64,000 nucleotides of DNA from Capra hircus. Lineage: Eukaryota; Chordata; Mammalia; Artiodactyla; Bovidae. Below, piece by piece: positions 34,101 through 46,425 of the stretch. Within the stretch, counting starts at the first letter, position 1; the number at the start of each line of letters is the position of its first letter. The notes beneath the pieces were generated by a model. That model was not told the DNA's origin. It saw only the letters and a list, made by a program, of their open reading frames with translations, and ran no database searches. Position numbers and translations under genes: made by a program. The DNA is taken from assembly GCF_001704415.2 (NCBI RefSeq), contig NC_030808.1:141453089-141517088 (forward strand), given 5' to 3'.

Positions 34101-34329
34101 GCTGGGAACACCTGATAAAGCTGCTTTCCCCTTCTCAGCCTTGGCATAGAACCATAGAATAGACAAGCATGCTTATGACCAGGGACATTCCGAAAATCAT
34201 CAAGACCTGCCATCTGTGTGAGCTGCTGCAGTAGGAATCCAGTGTGTGGTCACCTCCTTGCCTTGCAGGGTGGGTGAGGCAGGGCGGGTGGATCCACCAT
34301 CAGCCACTTCTCTAAGCAGAGGAACCTCA

Positions 34330-34480
34330 GGTCTCTGCTGACCAGCTGTGCAATTCAAGGTGGCTCCTCAGCCTGGCTGGGTCTCTATTCTCCTCTGCCA
34401 AACAGGCATAAGAATCTCAACTTTAGGGTCATTGGGACAATTACGGAGGGTAAGCACAAAGCATTTCACACTGACTGGCT
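34330..34480 (+). mobile_element. MIR SINE, diverged
   Basis: ctgtgcaattcaaggtggctcctcagcc followed by tgccaaacaggcataagaat approximates the MIR core. Confidence 0.5.
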
Positions 34481-35083
34481 TTTAATGGGATCTCTAGCAA
34501 TGGGTGCTCCTGTTAGTTTTGCACGTTTATGTATTTAAAATAGAACGCTCATCATCTGCTTTTAGAGGACTTGGGAGTATATGTCAGAACAATTACATGA
34601 AAGTTATAAAGTGAGAACAGAAACAGTTTAAAGAGCGTGTTCCAGGTGTCTGTGATGAGCTCATTCCTGCAGGTGAAGCCGTGCTTGGCTTGCACTTCCC
34701 AGGCACAGAGTGGAGAACAGACCAGGTGGCAGGAGCCTCCTGTCGCTTACAGAACACCCGCCAGCTTTGCCAAAGGGCTGCCTTCTTCCTGCTGAGAAGC
34801 TCCAAAAGATTCTAAAGACATATCATATGCATTGACACGTATGCATTTTTAGAGGGATCACATTCATATGGCTTAAATAGTTTCAAATGTGCACATATAT
34901 TATAAAATTCATGTATACATAGCCATATGTACTCACCACATATTGTATAGACAGTGAAAATCCTTTCAGCTCTCCTCCATCAGCTTCTTCCCCCACACCC
35001 CTGCCCCCTCCTTAAACAACCATGTTACTAGTTTTCCTATGTATCCTTCAAGAGTTTCTTTAGGGAACTACAAGCAAATAAAA
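34481..35083. other. Unassigned DNA
   Basis: The AT-rich part at 34800-35040 may be old L1 (gtttcaaatgtgcacat), but too weak to call. Confidence 0.3.
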
Positions 35084-35098
35084 AATAGACATTCTTGG

Positions 35099-35425
35099 GG
35101 CTTCCCTGGTGGTCCAGTGGTTAAGAATCTGCCTGCCAGTGAGGGGACAGGGGTTCAATCCCTGGTACGCAGAGATCCTGCAGGCCTTGATGTACCACAA
35201 ATACAGAGGCCACAAACCACAATTAGGGAAGCTAGTGCACTCTGGAGTCCGCGTGCCACCACCACTGAGTCCACATGCTGCACCTGCAGAAGCCCACGTG
35301 CCCTAGAGCCGTGCTCTGAGACCAGAGAACCCACACAGCACCACTAACCTCTGCAACTAGGGGAAGACTCAGCACAGCCAAAAAAAGACGACACAAAAAG
35401 TAATACATAAAAATTATTTGAAAAT
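35099..35425 (+). mobile_element. CHR-2-like SINE with perfect 15-bp TSD
   Basis: Head gcttccctggtggtccagtg, long body and A-rich tail. The flanks aatagacattcttgg at 35084-35098 and 35426-35440 are identical. Confidence 0.96.
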
Positions 35426-35480
35426 AATAGACATTCTTGGTCCCCTCCCCATCTCTTTTTACACGTAAAGTTTTGCTATT

Positions 35481-35690
35481 ATGATGCAGGCTAACATTTA
35501 CATGGTGCTTATATGCCAGGCATGGTTCTAATGTAACCTTCACAATAGCCCTGGGTGATGAATAAAATATTGGCTCTGGTTTACGAACGAGGAACCCAGG
35601 CACGGGGAGGTTAAGTTACCTGCCCAATGCCACGCAGTCAGTAAATGATCCAGTGTCTGGGAGACTTGCTGTTCCTGGACTCCCTCTCTG
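35481..35690 (-). mobile_element. MIR SINE
   Basis: Plus-strand gctaacatttacatggtgct, ggcacggggaggttaagtta and cagtcagtaaatgatccag are reversed MIR. Nearly full length. Confidence 0.85.
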
Positions 35691-36216
35691 AAGCACTCAC
35701 CTGGTCTGAGACAGCACCATTTTCACATCTGGTTTGGCAGGAGTTGGGGAACTGCTCTTTTATTGGCACTGGAGAGAAGCCAAGGGTGTTCCACTTGCTT
35801 ATTACTCAGTGATGTAGTTTATTTGGGGAAAGGGCAAAACTAAAATTGTTGGTTTACTAATTTTTTTATGATTTTTAACTTTAAGCAGTGTGGAACTTGG
35901 AAAATAAAAATGTGTGGTAGGATTTTTAACAATATATGTTCGGTCATAGATATCGCAAACATTTTGGGGGGAGGGGGCAGGAACTAGAAATCAATCAATT
36001 TAGCCCAAGAATGCCAATTCTATATTTTGTGTTGCTGATAGAAAAGAGAACAAAACGCTCCAGTTACCTGATGAGAAAATAGCTATGGGCATTCAGATAT
36101 TTTCATGGAAGAGTAGAGATGGCCTCGTTCAAACACAGGCCACCCTTTCCGGTGCACTGGGCGTCTCGCCTGTGGGGAGACCAGAAGGTTACCTCAAAAA
36201 AGATTTGAATCTTCTT
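35691..36216. other. Unassigned DNA
   Basis: Nothing recognised. Confidence 0.4.
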
Positions 36217-36229
36217 AAGTCCCAGGACA

Positions 36230-36450
36230 GGCTTCCCGGGTGGCACGGTGGTTAAGAATTCACCTGTCAAGGCAGGAGACCCAAGAGATGCAGGTTCGAT
36301 CCCTGGGTTGGGAAGAACCCCTGGAGGAGGAAATGGCAAGCCACTCCAGTGTTCTTGCCTGGAGAATCCCATGGACAGAGGAACCTGGAAGGTTACAGTC
36401 CATGGGGTTGCAGAATCAGACACAACTGAAGTGACTTAGCCCTGCAGCAC
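36230..36450 (+). mobile_element. Bov-tA SINE with 13-bp TSD
   Basis: Flanks aagtcccaggaca (36217-36229) and aaatcccaggaca (36451-36463). Its head carries an extra 10-12 bases (gacccaagagatgcagg), as in the copies at 21040 and 47953. Confidence 0.95.
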
Positions 36451-36463
36451 AAATCCCAGGACA

Positions 36464-37577
36464 AACACTTAATTAAGAGTCCAAAGTTCTGCCGAACAAT
36501 GAGTAGAGATTTTGTAGGTCTGGGAAATTCTGAGAAAATAAGCTGTTTATTCATAGTTATAACAAATGAAAAACAACCCACCTGTCCAGTGAGGGCAGAA
36601 TGGCCAAAAACTGTCTCATCCAGCCATGCCTCCCTGGTCCTCAGGGTCACAGACTCCTGGGACTCCTGCAGCATTCCCAGGATTGAGAGCTCTCTGGACC
36701 AGGGTGAGAGCTCTCTGGCGGGTGACCATCTTCCTTCTAGCCTCTGGGCTTGTGGTCAGCTCTGGGGGCTGGCATGACCCCTGCATCACTAATCTCCCTC
36801 TGACAACAGCTTCATACCCCAACATTGCGCTGTGGTCTTCTGCTTCAGTTTCCCTTTATAGTCCTTCTGTGGTTTGGCAGGGTCATTCTCGGATCCCGTC
36901 AGATCCTGTCTAGCTCCTGTGAGCCTTTGTCCCTTGCACTGGATTCCCCATCTCTCTGTCAACTGCACTTAGGCCCCATCCTAGAAGTGAAATAAGTCCT
37001 CCAGAGGCACAATAAGCTATGACCAAGAATCTCACAGCACCTGGAACCTTCCACCAGCTCAGATGTTTATCCCACCTCTCTATCCAACCAAGCTTACAAG
37101 TAAAACATTCATCTGGGGCTTCTCGGTATTTCTAGAGCTTGTATTTATGAATCCCCTAAAAGAGTGAGTGTGTGGACTTCCAAGTTTTTGTTGAACCATT
37201 TTAATGTTAATATAACTTATATGTGTAGCAACGTGAGACTGGTCATAAATATATTACATTTATAGCTCTTGTGTAACTAAAACCCAAGGAGGTTTATAAA
37301 TAAAATGAAAGAAAATGACAATATCAATACCTTTCAAATTAGCAATAGAAGCTTAATGTAATGGATGACGCTGCTCTGTTAAAATTAAATCACCAATGAT
37401 GGATTTAAATTTTTCTTTTTAAAATTTATATTTCTGTTTTATATTTTAGTTCATTCCTTTGGGTTTGGAAACAATGATCCCTCTTTGGAGTTACAGTTAT
37501 TATAATTATTATTTCTCTTTTTAAACAAAATACTGTTTAACCTCCAATCCGTCACTTTGATGGCCCTAAATATATAC
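36464..37577. other. Single-copy DNA
   Basis: No repeat or gene recognised; AT-rich from 37170 onward. Confidence 0.4.
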
Positions 37578-37868
37578 GTTGTTGATATTGTTCAGCGGCT
37601 AAGTCATGTCCAGCTGTTTGTGACCCCATGGATTGCAGCACTCCAGGCTTCCTTGTCCTCCACCATCTCCCAAACTTTGCCCAAATTCACGTCCACTGAG
37701 TCAGGGATGCTGTCTAACCATCTCATCCTCTGCCGCCCTCTTCTCCTTTTGCCTTCAGTCTTTCCCAGCATCAGGATCTTTCCCAATGAGTAGGCTTTTC
37801 GCACCAGGTAGCCAAAGAGCTTCAGCTTCAGTGTCAGTCCTTCCAATGAATATTCAAGGTTGGGTTCA
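37578..37868 (-). mobile_element. BovB 3' end
   Basis: Tail gttgttgatattgttcagcg; truncated near 37868. A short internal deletion lies at 37818, where the tattggagc section is missing. Confidence 0.93.
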
Positions 37869-38199
37869 ACCCAAAATATAATAAAAAACAACGTACAATG
37901 TTAAAGTCTGCACTGGATTTTTTTTTTCCTACTGTATTTACTGCTAATGAAATGCTGGGAGTTTATATGAAGAGAGACAGGATCCCCACCATTCGTTCAC
38001 CACCCTCAGAACTACAGTGCAGGTGGGAGTCTCGGTGGTCCCCACTCCTCCTCTGGTTCAAGGTGACTACGGCTCACGCAACTTGGCTGCAAAGCCTCAC
38101 TCATATATTTGGTTAGTTGATAATGATTATAAATCGAGTGTAAGTAGGTAACAAGGGCTTGCGGCTGCAGAGAATTTAAGGTGGTCATTCAGATCATCT
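37869..38199. other. Unassigned DNA
   Basis: Nothing recognised apart from a T9-10 run at 37918. Confidence 0.35.
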
Positions 38200-38320
38200 T
38201 TTTTGCTCTTTTGTGACTCCATGGACTGTAGCCCACTCGCTCCGCTGTCCACGGGATTTCCCACGGATGCGTGCACACAGACACATGCACACATGCACAC
38301 ATGCACACTCATGCACACTT
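38200..38320 (-). mobile_element. Bov-tA fragment next to a CA-rich repeat
   Basis: 38200-38268 is part of the Bov-tA body (ccatggactgtagcccac); 38270-38320 is an imperfect ACACATGC repeat. Confidence 0.75.
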
Positions 38321-38429
38321 GTAAAAATCAGTGGAAATTTTGTGAAAACACAAAATTGAGACGACACTCTGAGGCTGACCTGTTCCTGAAACAACATGCC
38401 ATAAGCCGAGTGAGTAAAGATTTGGAAAT

Positions 38430-38905
38430 GTGATCGCACTTGCTGGTGAGCTTATGAGCAGAGCCACACTCCCATACAATGTTGCAGGGACTGCAAAGTG
38501 GCCCAGCCTTAGGAAGAGGAACTGGCAAAATCTAACAAAATTTAGAGCTTTCATACACTCTGACCCAGCTCCTAAAGTACGTCCATCATTTACTCCAAGC
38601 ATCAAAATATGCCAGATGAATATTTATTACCACATTGCTTATAAGAGCTAAGTTTGAAATCAACACACATTTCTAGCAGCAAAGGTTTAATTAATGCAAT
38701 ATGGCATTCTACAGGCTGGAATAGTATACAACCAAGGGAAAAATGAGGTTAACTTGTACATACCTACAGGAAAGTTGTCCAAGTCATGTTGCTAAGCAAG
38801 TTGCGAAAATTCTACATATGAGATCTCATCATTGCTTTAAAGAATTAACATGTGTTTTAAAATACATAAGAATTTATAGTAAATGGTTTAAATGGTTCAT
38901 TTGGT
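38430..38905 (+). mobile_element. Old L1 fragment
   Basis: ORF2 end and 3' region of an old L1 (acactctgacccagctcc; ctggaatagtatacaaccaa; gttgtccaagtcatgttgct). Confidence 0.65.
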
Positions 38906-38935
38906 CTTTTCCCCAAGATACCTTTGTCTAGTCAG

Positions 38936-39520
38936 GGTCTTTTGTGGTTCCATACAAACTGTAGGATTGCAATTCCAGTTCCAGAGTCAGGGGTATTTTC
39001 ATAGGGATCACATTAAGTCTGTAGATTGCTTTGGGTAAGATGGACATTTTACAATACGAATTCTTTCAATTCATGAATATGGAATCTCTTCTTGGTCATT
39101 TCTACTGTTGTCAACCTCCTGCATCAATGTCTTGATCATTTTCCAGAGTACAATCTTCCACCTCATTGGTTAAATTTATTCCTAGATATTTTATTCTGTT
39201 TAACTGGATTGTAAGTAGGATTGCTTTCATCATTTCTCTTTCTCATAGCTCATTATTAGCGCATAGAAATGCAACAGATTTCTGTATACGAATCTTGTAT
39301 CCTGAAACTTTACTGAATTGATTTATTAGTTCTTATAATTTTTTGGTGAAGTCTTTAGGGTTTTCTGCATATAATATCATGTAATCTGCAAAAGTCTTTC
39401 CTTCCAGTTTGGATGCCTTTTAATTCTTTTTCTTGTTTGGTTGCTGCGGATAGGTCTTCCAATACTAAATAAAATAGAAGTGGTGAGAGTGGGCATCCTT
39501 ATCATGTTTCTGATCTTAGA
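38936..39520 (-). mobile_element. L1, inverted 5' segment
   Basis: Minus-strand text is L1 ORF2 reverse-transcriptase region, from gataaggatgcccactctca to a point just short of where the plus-strand segment starts at 39521. Stops and shifts interrupt it. Together with 39521-41800 it forms one 5'-inverted element. Confidence 0.88.
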
Positions 39521-40043
39521 GGACAACAAAGTGGGAGGCATTATGCCTCCTGACTTCAGACTATACTACAAAGATACAGTAATCAAAAAGAGACACATAG
39601 ATCAATGAAACAGGAGAGAGCCCAGAAACAAACCTGTACACATATGGTCGGTTAGTCTGAGACAAAGGAGGCAAGCTTACACAATGGAGAAAAAAACAAT
39701 CTCTTTAATAAATGGTATTGGGAAAACTAGACAGCTAATTCTAAAAGAATGATATTGGAACATTCTTTACCATTGTATACAAAAATAAACTCAAAATGAA
39801 TTAAAAACTTAAATGTAAGACCAGAAACCATAAAACTTCTAGAAGACAAAGGCAGTGCAATCTTTGACATAAATAATAGAGGTATTTCTTTAGGTCTGCC
39901 TCCCAAAGCAAAGAAAAACAAAGACACACACACTGGACCTAACTTAAAAGCTTTTTCACAGCAAATGTAGCCATCAACAAAATAAAAAGACAACCTACTA
40001 GTGGGAGAAAATATTTGCAGATGATATGACTGACAATGAAATG

Positions 40044-40370
40044 GGCTTCCCTAGGAGTTCAGCTGATAAAGAATCCTCCTGCAATGCAGGAGACCCCAGT
40101 TCAATTCCTGGGTCAGGAAGTTTCCCTGGAGAAGGGATAGGCTACCCACTCCAGTATTCTTGGGCTTCCCTGGTGGCTCAGGGGATAAAGAATCTGCCTA
40201 TAACGTGGGAGACCTGAGTTCGGTCACTGGGTTGGGAAGATCCCCTGGAGGAGGGTATGGTAACCCACTCCAGTATTCTTACCTAGAGAATTCCCATGGA
40301 TAGAGGGGCCTGGTGGGCTACAGTCCATGGGGTCTCAAAGAGTTGGACACAACTGAGCAACTAAACACAC
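40044..40370 (+). mobile_element. Dimeric-head Bov-tA SINE inside L1
   Basis: The second head begins at 40163 (gggcttccctggtggctcag), after a first head that ends cagtattctt. Flanks atgactgacaa (40026-40036) and ataactaacaa (40371-40381) are the likely TSD. Confidence 0.93.
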
Positions 40371-40984
40371 ATAACTAACAAGGGGTTAACATACAAAACA
40401 TAAACAGCTCATGCAATGCAAAAACAATGCAGCCCGATTTTAAAACGGGCAAAAGAACCTAAATAGACATTTTTCAAAAAACAGGCATCCAGCTGAACAA
40501 CAGGCACATAAAAAGACATTCAACATCATTAATCAACTGATTAATGCAAATCAAAACCACAGTGAGGTATCACCTTACACCTGTCAGAATGGCTATCATC
40601 AAAAAGATCCCAAATAGCAAAAGCTGCTGAGTATGTGGAGAAAAGGGAACCCTAGCACACTGCTGGAGGGAATGTAAATTGCTGCAGCCACTGTGGAAAG
40701 CAGTATTGAGATTCCTCAAGAAATTAAAAAATTTTTAACTACCATTTTATCCAGCAATTCCATTCTGAGTATCTGAAAAAAAAAAAAAAATGAAAGCACA
40801 AATTTGAAAAGATGCATGCATCCCAATGTTCCCAGCAGCATTATTTACAACAGTCAAGACTTGGAGACAACCAAAGTGCCCAACTGTAGATGAATGAATG
40901 AAGATGTGGCGTGTGTGTGTGTGTACACATCCTTTCACATATATATTATATATGTGCAATGGGATACTACTCAGCCATTCAAAA

Positions 40985-41366
40985 TTGATGCTTTCAAATT
41001 GCGGTGCTGGAGAATGCTCTTGAGAGTCCCTTGGACAGCGGGGAGAGCAAATCAGTCAATCCTGAAGGAAATCAACCCTGAATATTCATTGCAAGGACTG
41101 ATGCTGAACCTGAAGCTCCAGTACTTTGGCCACCTGATGTGAAGAATTGACTCACTGGGAAAGACCCTGAGGCTGGGAAAGATTGAGCGCAGGAGGAGAA
41201 GGGGGCTACAGAGGATGAGATGGTTGGATAGCATCACCAACTCAATGGACATGAATCTGAGCAAACTCTAGGAGATGTGAAAGGCAGGACAGGGAAAACT
41301 GGCCTGCTGCAGTCCATGGAGTTGCAAATAGTCTGACATAACTTGGCGACTAAACAAAAACGATAA
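40985..41366 (+). mobile_element. BovB 3' end inside L1
   Basis: Starts ttgatgctttcaaattg, ends after ttggcgactaaac. Flanks cattcaaaa (40976-40984) and catttaaaa (41367-41375). The L1 sequence is continuous without it. Confidence 0.94.
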
Positions 41367-41907
41367 CATTTAAAAAGAAAGAAAGTTCGCCATTTGCAAC
41401 AACATGGAAGGGACCTGGAGGGTATTATGCTTAGTGAAATAAGTCAGACCGGGAAAGACAAATACTATATGTTTTCACTTACTTGTGAAATCTAAAAAGT
41501 AAAACAAGTGAACAAGTATAACAAAATAGAAACAGAGTCACAGAGAACAAATTAGTGGTTACTAGGGGGAGAGGGAAGAAGAGAGAGGCAAAGCAGGTGG
41601 TGGGGATTAACAGGAACAAATTACCAAGTATAAAATAAGTAAGTTGCTTCATAGATATAATGTACAACATAGGGAGTATAGTCAATATTTCATAATAGCT
41701 TTGCATGGAATATATCCTATAAAAAATATCAAATTACTATGTTGTACACCTGAAACTAACACAATACAATATTATTGTAAGTCAACTATACCTCAATTTT
41801 TTTAATGATTAATCTGCCAGGGGAGATATGGAATTATGGAAGATTTAACTTACTACTTCATATGATAAGTAAGCAGAGTAACTTTTTCATCTTATAATAG
41901 AAAACTC

Positions 41908-42035
41908 AGGGAGTCAGGCATTATTTTAAGGGCTGGTGATACAGTGATAAAGAAGCAGAACAGAGCCCTGCCCCCACGGGTAGCTGTTCTGCTGTAAGAG
42001 AGACAATAAGCCACAAACACGTGATGATGCAGGAA
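41908..42035 (+). mobile_element. L2 LINE fragment (probable)
   Basis: ggctggtgatacagtgataaag, agccctgcccccacggg and gagacaataagccacaaaca resemble the L2 3' end. Confidence 0.5.
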
Positions 42036-42174
42036 GTGATGTTTCCTGTGACAGAAAACAACCAAGATGTCAATGTTTTCAGTCAGAACCAGTCCTCGTC
42101 TCCATTCCCACCAGCAGGGTAGGAGGGTCCCCTTTTCTCCACATCCTCTCCAGAACTTTTGTATGTGGATTTGA

Positions 42175-42432
42175 GTACAATGGAAGCGTATATACTAACA
42201 TACGTAACTAGATAGCCAATGGGAATTTGCTGTATGACTCAGGAAACTCAAACTGGAGCTCTGTAATAACCGAGAGAGGTGGGAATGGGTGGGAAGAGGG
42301 AGGGAGATTCAAGAGGGAGAGGACATATATATATATACCCATGGTTAACTCATGTTGATGTATGACAGAAATCAAACCATTATTGTAAACCAATCGTCAA
42401 TCAATAAAAATAAATAATTTAAAAAAATCAGT
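42175..42432 (+). mobile_element. L1 3' end with A-rich tail
   Basis: Ruminant L1 terminus: actagatagccaatgggaat, ttgctgtatgactcagg, then a tail of AAATAAATAATTT units. Confidence 0.9.
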
Positions 42433-42654
42433 CCTCCTCTACCTTTCTCACATGTCTTCCCCAGAGAAGGTGGACGGGGGACATTGTCCATCGGTTGCAG
42501 GATGGGAGGCATCAGCAACCATTCCAGGCAGGTCTCCTTATTCTCAGGGGCCTGTCTGTCCACTCTTTATGGGAGGTGCACTGTGGTTTGGGGTCGCAGG
42601 AAAAGGACAGCTGGGAACAGGCTCATTATAACAGATTACGAAAAGGAGGATTTT

Positions 42655-43012
42655 GGACTTCCCTGGTGGTACAGTGGATAAGAATCTGCCTGACAAAGCA
42701 GAGAATGCAGGTTAGATCCCTGGTTGGGAGGATTCATGCGTGTGGAGGAGCAACTAAGCCCAGGTACCACAACTACTGAGTCTGTGCCCTAGAGCCAGCG
42801 AGCCGCACTACTGAGCCCACGTGCTGCAGACACGCTAGAGCCCGTGCCCCGAGGCAAGAGAAGCCACCGCAACGGGAAGGCCACGCACCACAAAGAAGAG
42901 TCGCCCGCGCTCACGGCAAGTAGAGAAAGCCCCTACACAGCAGTGAAGAGTCAATGGAACCAAAGATAAAAAAAGTAAATAAAAATATTTTATTAAATAG
43001 ATACACATTTTT
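42655..43012 (+). mobile_element. CHR-2-like SINE, long form, with TSD
   Basis: Head ggacttccctggtggtacag, full GC-rich body and A-rich tail. Flanks aaaaggaggattttg (42641) and aaaaggagggtttgt (43013) differ at two positions. Confidence 0.93.
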
Positions 43013-43025
43013 AAAAGGAGGGTTT

Positions 43026-43734
43026 GTAAGTTTATTGCCAAAATCATTAGACTCTGCTGCTTCACAGGGAATCTTTCGAAAACTATTTTTTATGAAGACT
43101 ATTACAGGCCAGGTGTTTTGCTAAGACTCACACTCTAAGCCTTAGAGCATCAACAAAGGAAACTGTTCTTATTACACAAACGTAGGTGCCAGTGGCTGAT
43201 GGAGGGGGGTTCAAACCCAGGTCTCATCCGGTCACTGGTGCATGCATATGGCACCGTCCTGCCTGTCCCCGCTGGATGGGTGACGATAGGATGACACTCT
43301 CCTGGCACTCAACTCCCACCCCTTCCACCACGGCTCTCCCACCAGGCTCACTTCTGAGAGCCCTCCCCTCAGCATTGTCAACATTAGCTGTGACTCAGGA
43401 CCGTGGAAACTCCCTCTGCACCTCCCCGTGGCTCAGCGGGCGTGGGCTCCCTCCCGGCAGGTGCTGAGTCAGGCTCTGCCCTGAGAAGTGGGGACACGCA
43501 CATGTATGTCACAGGTAGTACAATGCACACACAGACGCAGACAGTGCCCAGGGCCTGGGGGATTGACGACAGCTTGCAAAGAAGCAGACATACGTTCAGA
43601 CTTTGCTCACATAGCTTGCGGAACTCTGACAAAGCCCCCAGTGCAGGATGTTACCTGGAAACGTTATTGATCAACGTCACGTAGCCTCAGTCTAACAGAG
43701 TCACAAATTCCCATGCTCCGGATTAATACAAAGT
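43026..43734. other. Single-copy DNA
   Basis: No family or gene recognised; open frames on both strands are short. Confidence 0.4.
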
Positions 43735-43965
43735 GACATGAGGCACCATCTCACACAGTGGGCAAGTGGACCAACTGTGGGTTCAGATCAGAGCCAATCT
43801 TCCGCTATTTTAAAGCTGTATGTTCTTGACAAAAGTTATCAAATTTCTCTGTGTCTCAGGTTACTGATCGGCACGATGGGCATCTTAATTCTTCATTCAG
43901 AGTCATGGGGAGGATTATCTGAGGAACTGAGTAGGGCTCACCTAGCACTGCCTGGCCCATGACGT
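43735..43965 (+). mobile_element. MIR SINE
   Basis: gtgggttcagatcagagcc, ttatcaaatttctctgtgtc, actgatcggcacgatgggca and cctagcactgcctggccca follow the MIR order. Confidence 0.8.
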
Positions 43966-44349
43966 GACAAAGAAGCTGTGACGGGACCCTCATCTCATTG
44001 GTCCCTTCCCACGGAGGCAAATCCACTGCAGAGCTGACCCTGTTCCTTCACCATCAAGCTCCAGCCAAGAGTAGTGATGCTGAAGGTGACAAGACCTAGT
44101 TTCTCCTTTCCGCCCCACAACCTCCTTGGTGTGCCAAAACTAGTCTGTATAATTTTTCTGAATCTTCCCGGAGAAGTGGAAATGGAACTTTCTAGCTGAA
44201 CTCTGTGATGACACTTCCAAGATCCTCAGAGAAAGCCAGCTCGAGCCCGGCCAGTGTTGCTCTACATTTGCAGAAAGTGGATTCCTGGCCTCGGGGAATT
44301 GCCTTCTGCCCCCAAAGCCAGCAATTTGTTTTCTGTTGTTGTTTTGTTT
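43966..44349. other. Single-copy DNA
   Basis: Nothing recognised. Confidence 0.4.
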
Positions 44350-44811
44350 GTTTTAAATTGGTGTATAATTGCTTTACAATGCTGTGTTAGTTTCTGCTGT
44401 ACAATAACAGTGACCCTGCCATATGTATGCATATATCCTCTCCCTCTTGGACTTACCTCTCACTCCACCCCCCGTCCCACCCCTCTACATCATCACGGAG
44501 CACTGAGCTGAGCTCTCTGTGCTATACAGCAGCTTTCCACTAGCTATTTTACACACGTATGTGCATGCATGCTCAGCCATGTCCAACTCTGCGATCCCAT
44601 GGACTGTAGCCCACCGGGTTCCTCTGTCCATGGGATTTTCTAGGCGAGCATACTGGAGCAGGTTGCCATTTCCTACTCCAGGGGATCTTCCTGACCCGGG
44701 GGTCGAATCTGAGTCTCTTATGTCTGCTGTGCCGGCAGGCAACTTCCTTACCACTGCACCGCCTTGGAAGCCCATGGTAGTGTATGTATGTCACTGCTAC
44801 GCTCTCAATTT
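44350..44811 (-). mobile_element. L1 3' end split by Bov-tA
   Basis: 44350-44561 is the reversed L1 3' UTR (gctgtgttagtttctgctgt; gtgctatacagcagctttcc), and it resumes at 44775-44811 (gtagtgtatgtatgtcactg). Confidence 0.88.
44562..44774 (-). mobile_element. Bov-tA SINE inside L1
   Basis: Complete; the minus-strand head gggcttccaaggcggtgc lies at 44757-44774. Confidence 0.94.
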
Positions 44812-44878
44812 GCCTGGCAGGCTATGGTCCACGGGTCGCCAAGAGTTGGACACGACCAGAGCAACTTAGCACGCACAG
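44812..44878 (+). mobile_element. Bov-tA 3' fragment
   Basis: Only the last 65-70 bases of the body (caggctatggtccacggg, gttggacacgacc), in opposite orientation to its neighbour. Confidence 0.8.
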
Positions 44879-45499
44879 GTATGCATGCCCCGAATCCACA
44901 TGTCAGTTTTCTACATCTGGGTTTCTGTTCCTGTTCTGCAAATGTCTTATCTAGCTAAAGGGTCAGCACAGCTCTCGCAGTATCTCCAGCTATTATTGAT
45001 CCTCCACTCTGCTGGGCTCAGACAGAGTGAAACTGAATTTGCACAAAATCATTTCTTCAAATCCATTTTGATTCTGGTAGAAAGCGATATGCAACAGCAA
45101 GGAAAGGCACCTGGAGTGTCCCAGCTTTGCCAGTCTGTCCGAGGTGAGTGGGGGACTAATCAGCTTTCTCCTCAATCTGATGTGAGACTCACCCAAAACT
45201 GTTCATGCCTTTGCACCAGGCGCTGCCAAACAGCTCTGGCCCCTCCGCCTGTTTTTGAAAAGAAAGGTTTGTTGGAAAACAGCTACACTTGCTCACTCAT
45301 ACGCTGCCCATCACTGCTTCTGCACAATGACAGAAAAATCCGAGTATTCGTGACAGAGACTATATGGTCCTCAAAGCTGAAATCATTTTTAGAAAAAAGT
45401 TGCCAATCAATACATACTCTGCTCCAAGTATCCATCGCCTGTTTTATTCATCTCTCTCTTAAAAACCAAACAAGATTAAAAAACAAAAACAAGATGAAC
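44879..45499. other. Single-copy DNA with a long chance frame
   Basis: A 211-codon plus frame (44885-45520) crosses this stretch. It begins immediately after a SINE fragment, ends in L1 sequence and shows no recognisable domain. I do not call a gene. Confidence 0.4.
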
Positions 45500-45685
45500 C
45501 TATTTGCAAAACAGAAATAGAGACCTAGACATAGACAAGTGTGGATACCAAGGGGGTAAGGGGTGAGATGACCTGGTAGATTAGGATTGATATTCTGCAC
45601 ACTACTGATACTATGTGTAAGGTAGATAACTAATGAGGACCTACTGCATAGCACAAGGAGCTCGGCTCAGTGCTCCGTGGGGACA
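45500..45685 (+). mobile_element. L1 3' UTR fragment
   Basis: aatagagacctagacatag and gaggacctactgcatagcac are L1 3' text, ended by the BovB at 45686. Confidence 0.75.
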
Positions 45686-46425
45686 AAAGAAGCAAAGAGG
45701 AACTGAAGAGCCTCGTGATGAAAATGAAAGAGGGGCATGAAAATCTGGCTTAACACTCAACATTCAGAAAACTGAGATCATAGCATCTGGCCCCATCATT
45801 TCATGGCAAATAGATGTGGAAACAATGGAAACAGTGACAGACTTTATGTTCCTGAACTCCCAAATCCCTGCAGACAAGGACTGCAGTCAGGAAATTAAAA
45901 GATGCTCGCTTCTTGCAACAAAAGCTATGACCAACCTACATGGCGTCTTAAAAAGCAGAGATATCACTTTGCCAACAAAGGTCTGTACAGTCCTAGCTAC
46001 GGTTTTTCCAGTGGTCATATGTGGGTGTGAGAGTTAGACCATAAAAAAGACGAAGTGCCAAAGAATTGATGCTTTCTAACTATGGTGCTGGAGAAGACTC
46101 TTGAGAGTCCCTTGGACAGCAAGGAGATCAAACCAGTCAATTCTGAAGGAAATCAATCCTGAATATTCATTAGAAGGACTGATGCTGAAGTGGAAGCTCC
46201 AATACTTTGGCCACTGGATGCAAAGAGCCAACCCACTGGAAAATATCCTGATGATGGGAAAGATTGAGGGCAGGAGGGGACGGGAGTGACAAAGGATGAG
46301 ATGGTTGGATGACATCACTGACTCAATGGACATGAGTTTGAGAAAGCTCTGGGAGTTGGTGATGGGCAGGGAAGCCTAGCCGTGCTGCAGTCCATGGGGT
46401 CGCTGAGTGCCTGAACAACAACATA
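45686..46425 (+). mobile_element. BovB, RT C-terminus to 3' end
   Basis: Begins in the region encoding the KSLLMKVKEES-like peptide after the catalytic box and runs to gggtcgctgagtgcctgaac. Frames are broken, for example by a stop after CESX near 46037. Confidence 0.94.

Larger units (their letters stand above)
39521..41800 (+). mobile_element. L1, 3' segment, with two later insertions
   Basis: Runs from ORF2 (cctcctgacttcagactata) through the C-terminal region and 3' UTR to gtcaactatacctcaattt. A dimeric Bov-tA (40044-40370) and a BovB (40985-41366) interrupt it. The coding frame is destroyed. Confidence 0.93.

Noticed and set aside
44885..45520. 211-codon plus-strand reading frame
   Set aside because: It starts at the edge of a Bov-tA fragment, ends inside an L1 piece and shows no domain or codon pattern. 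Chance.
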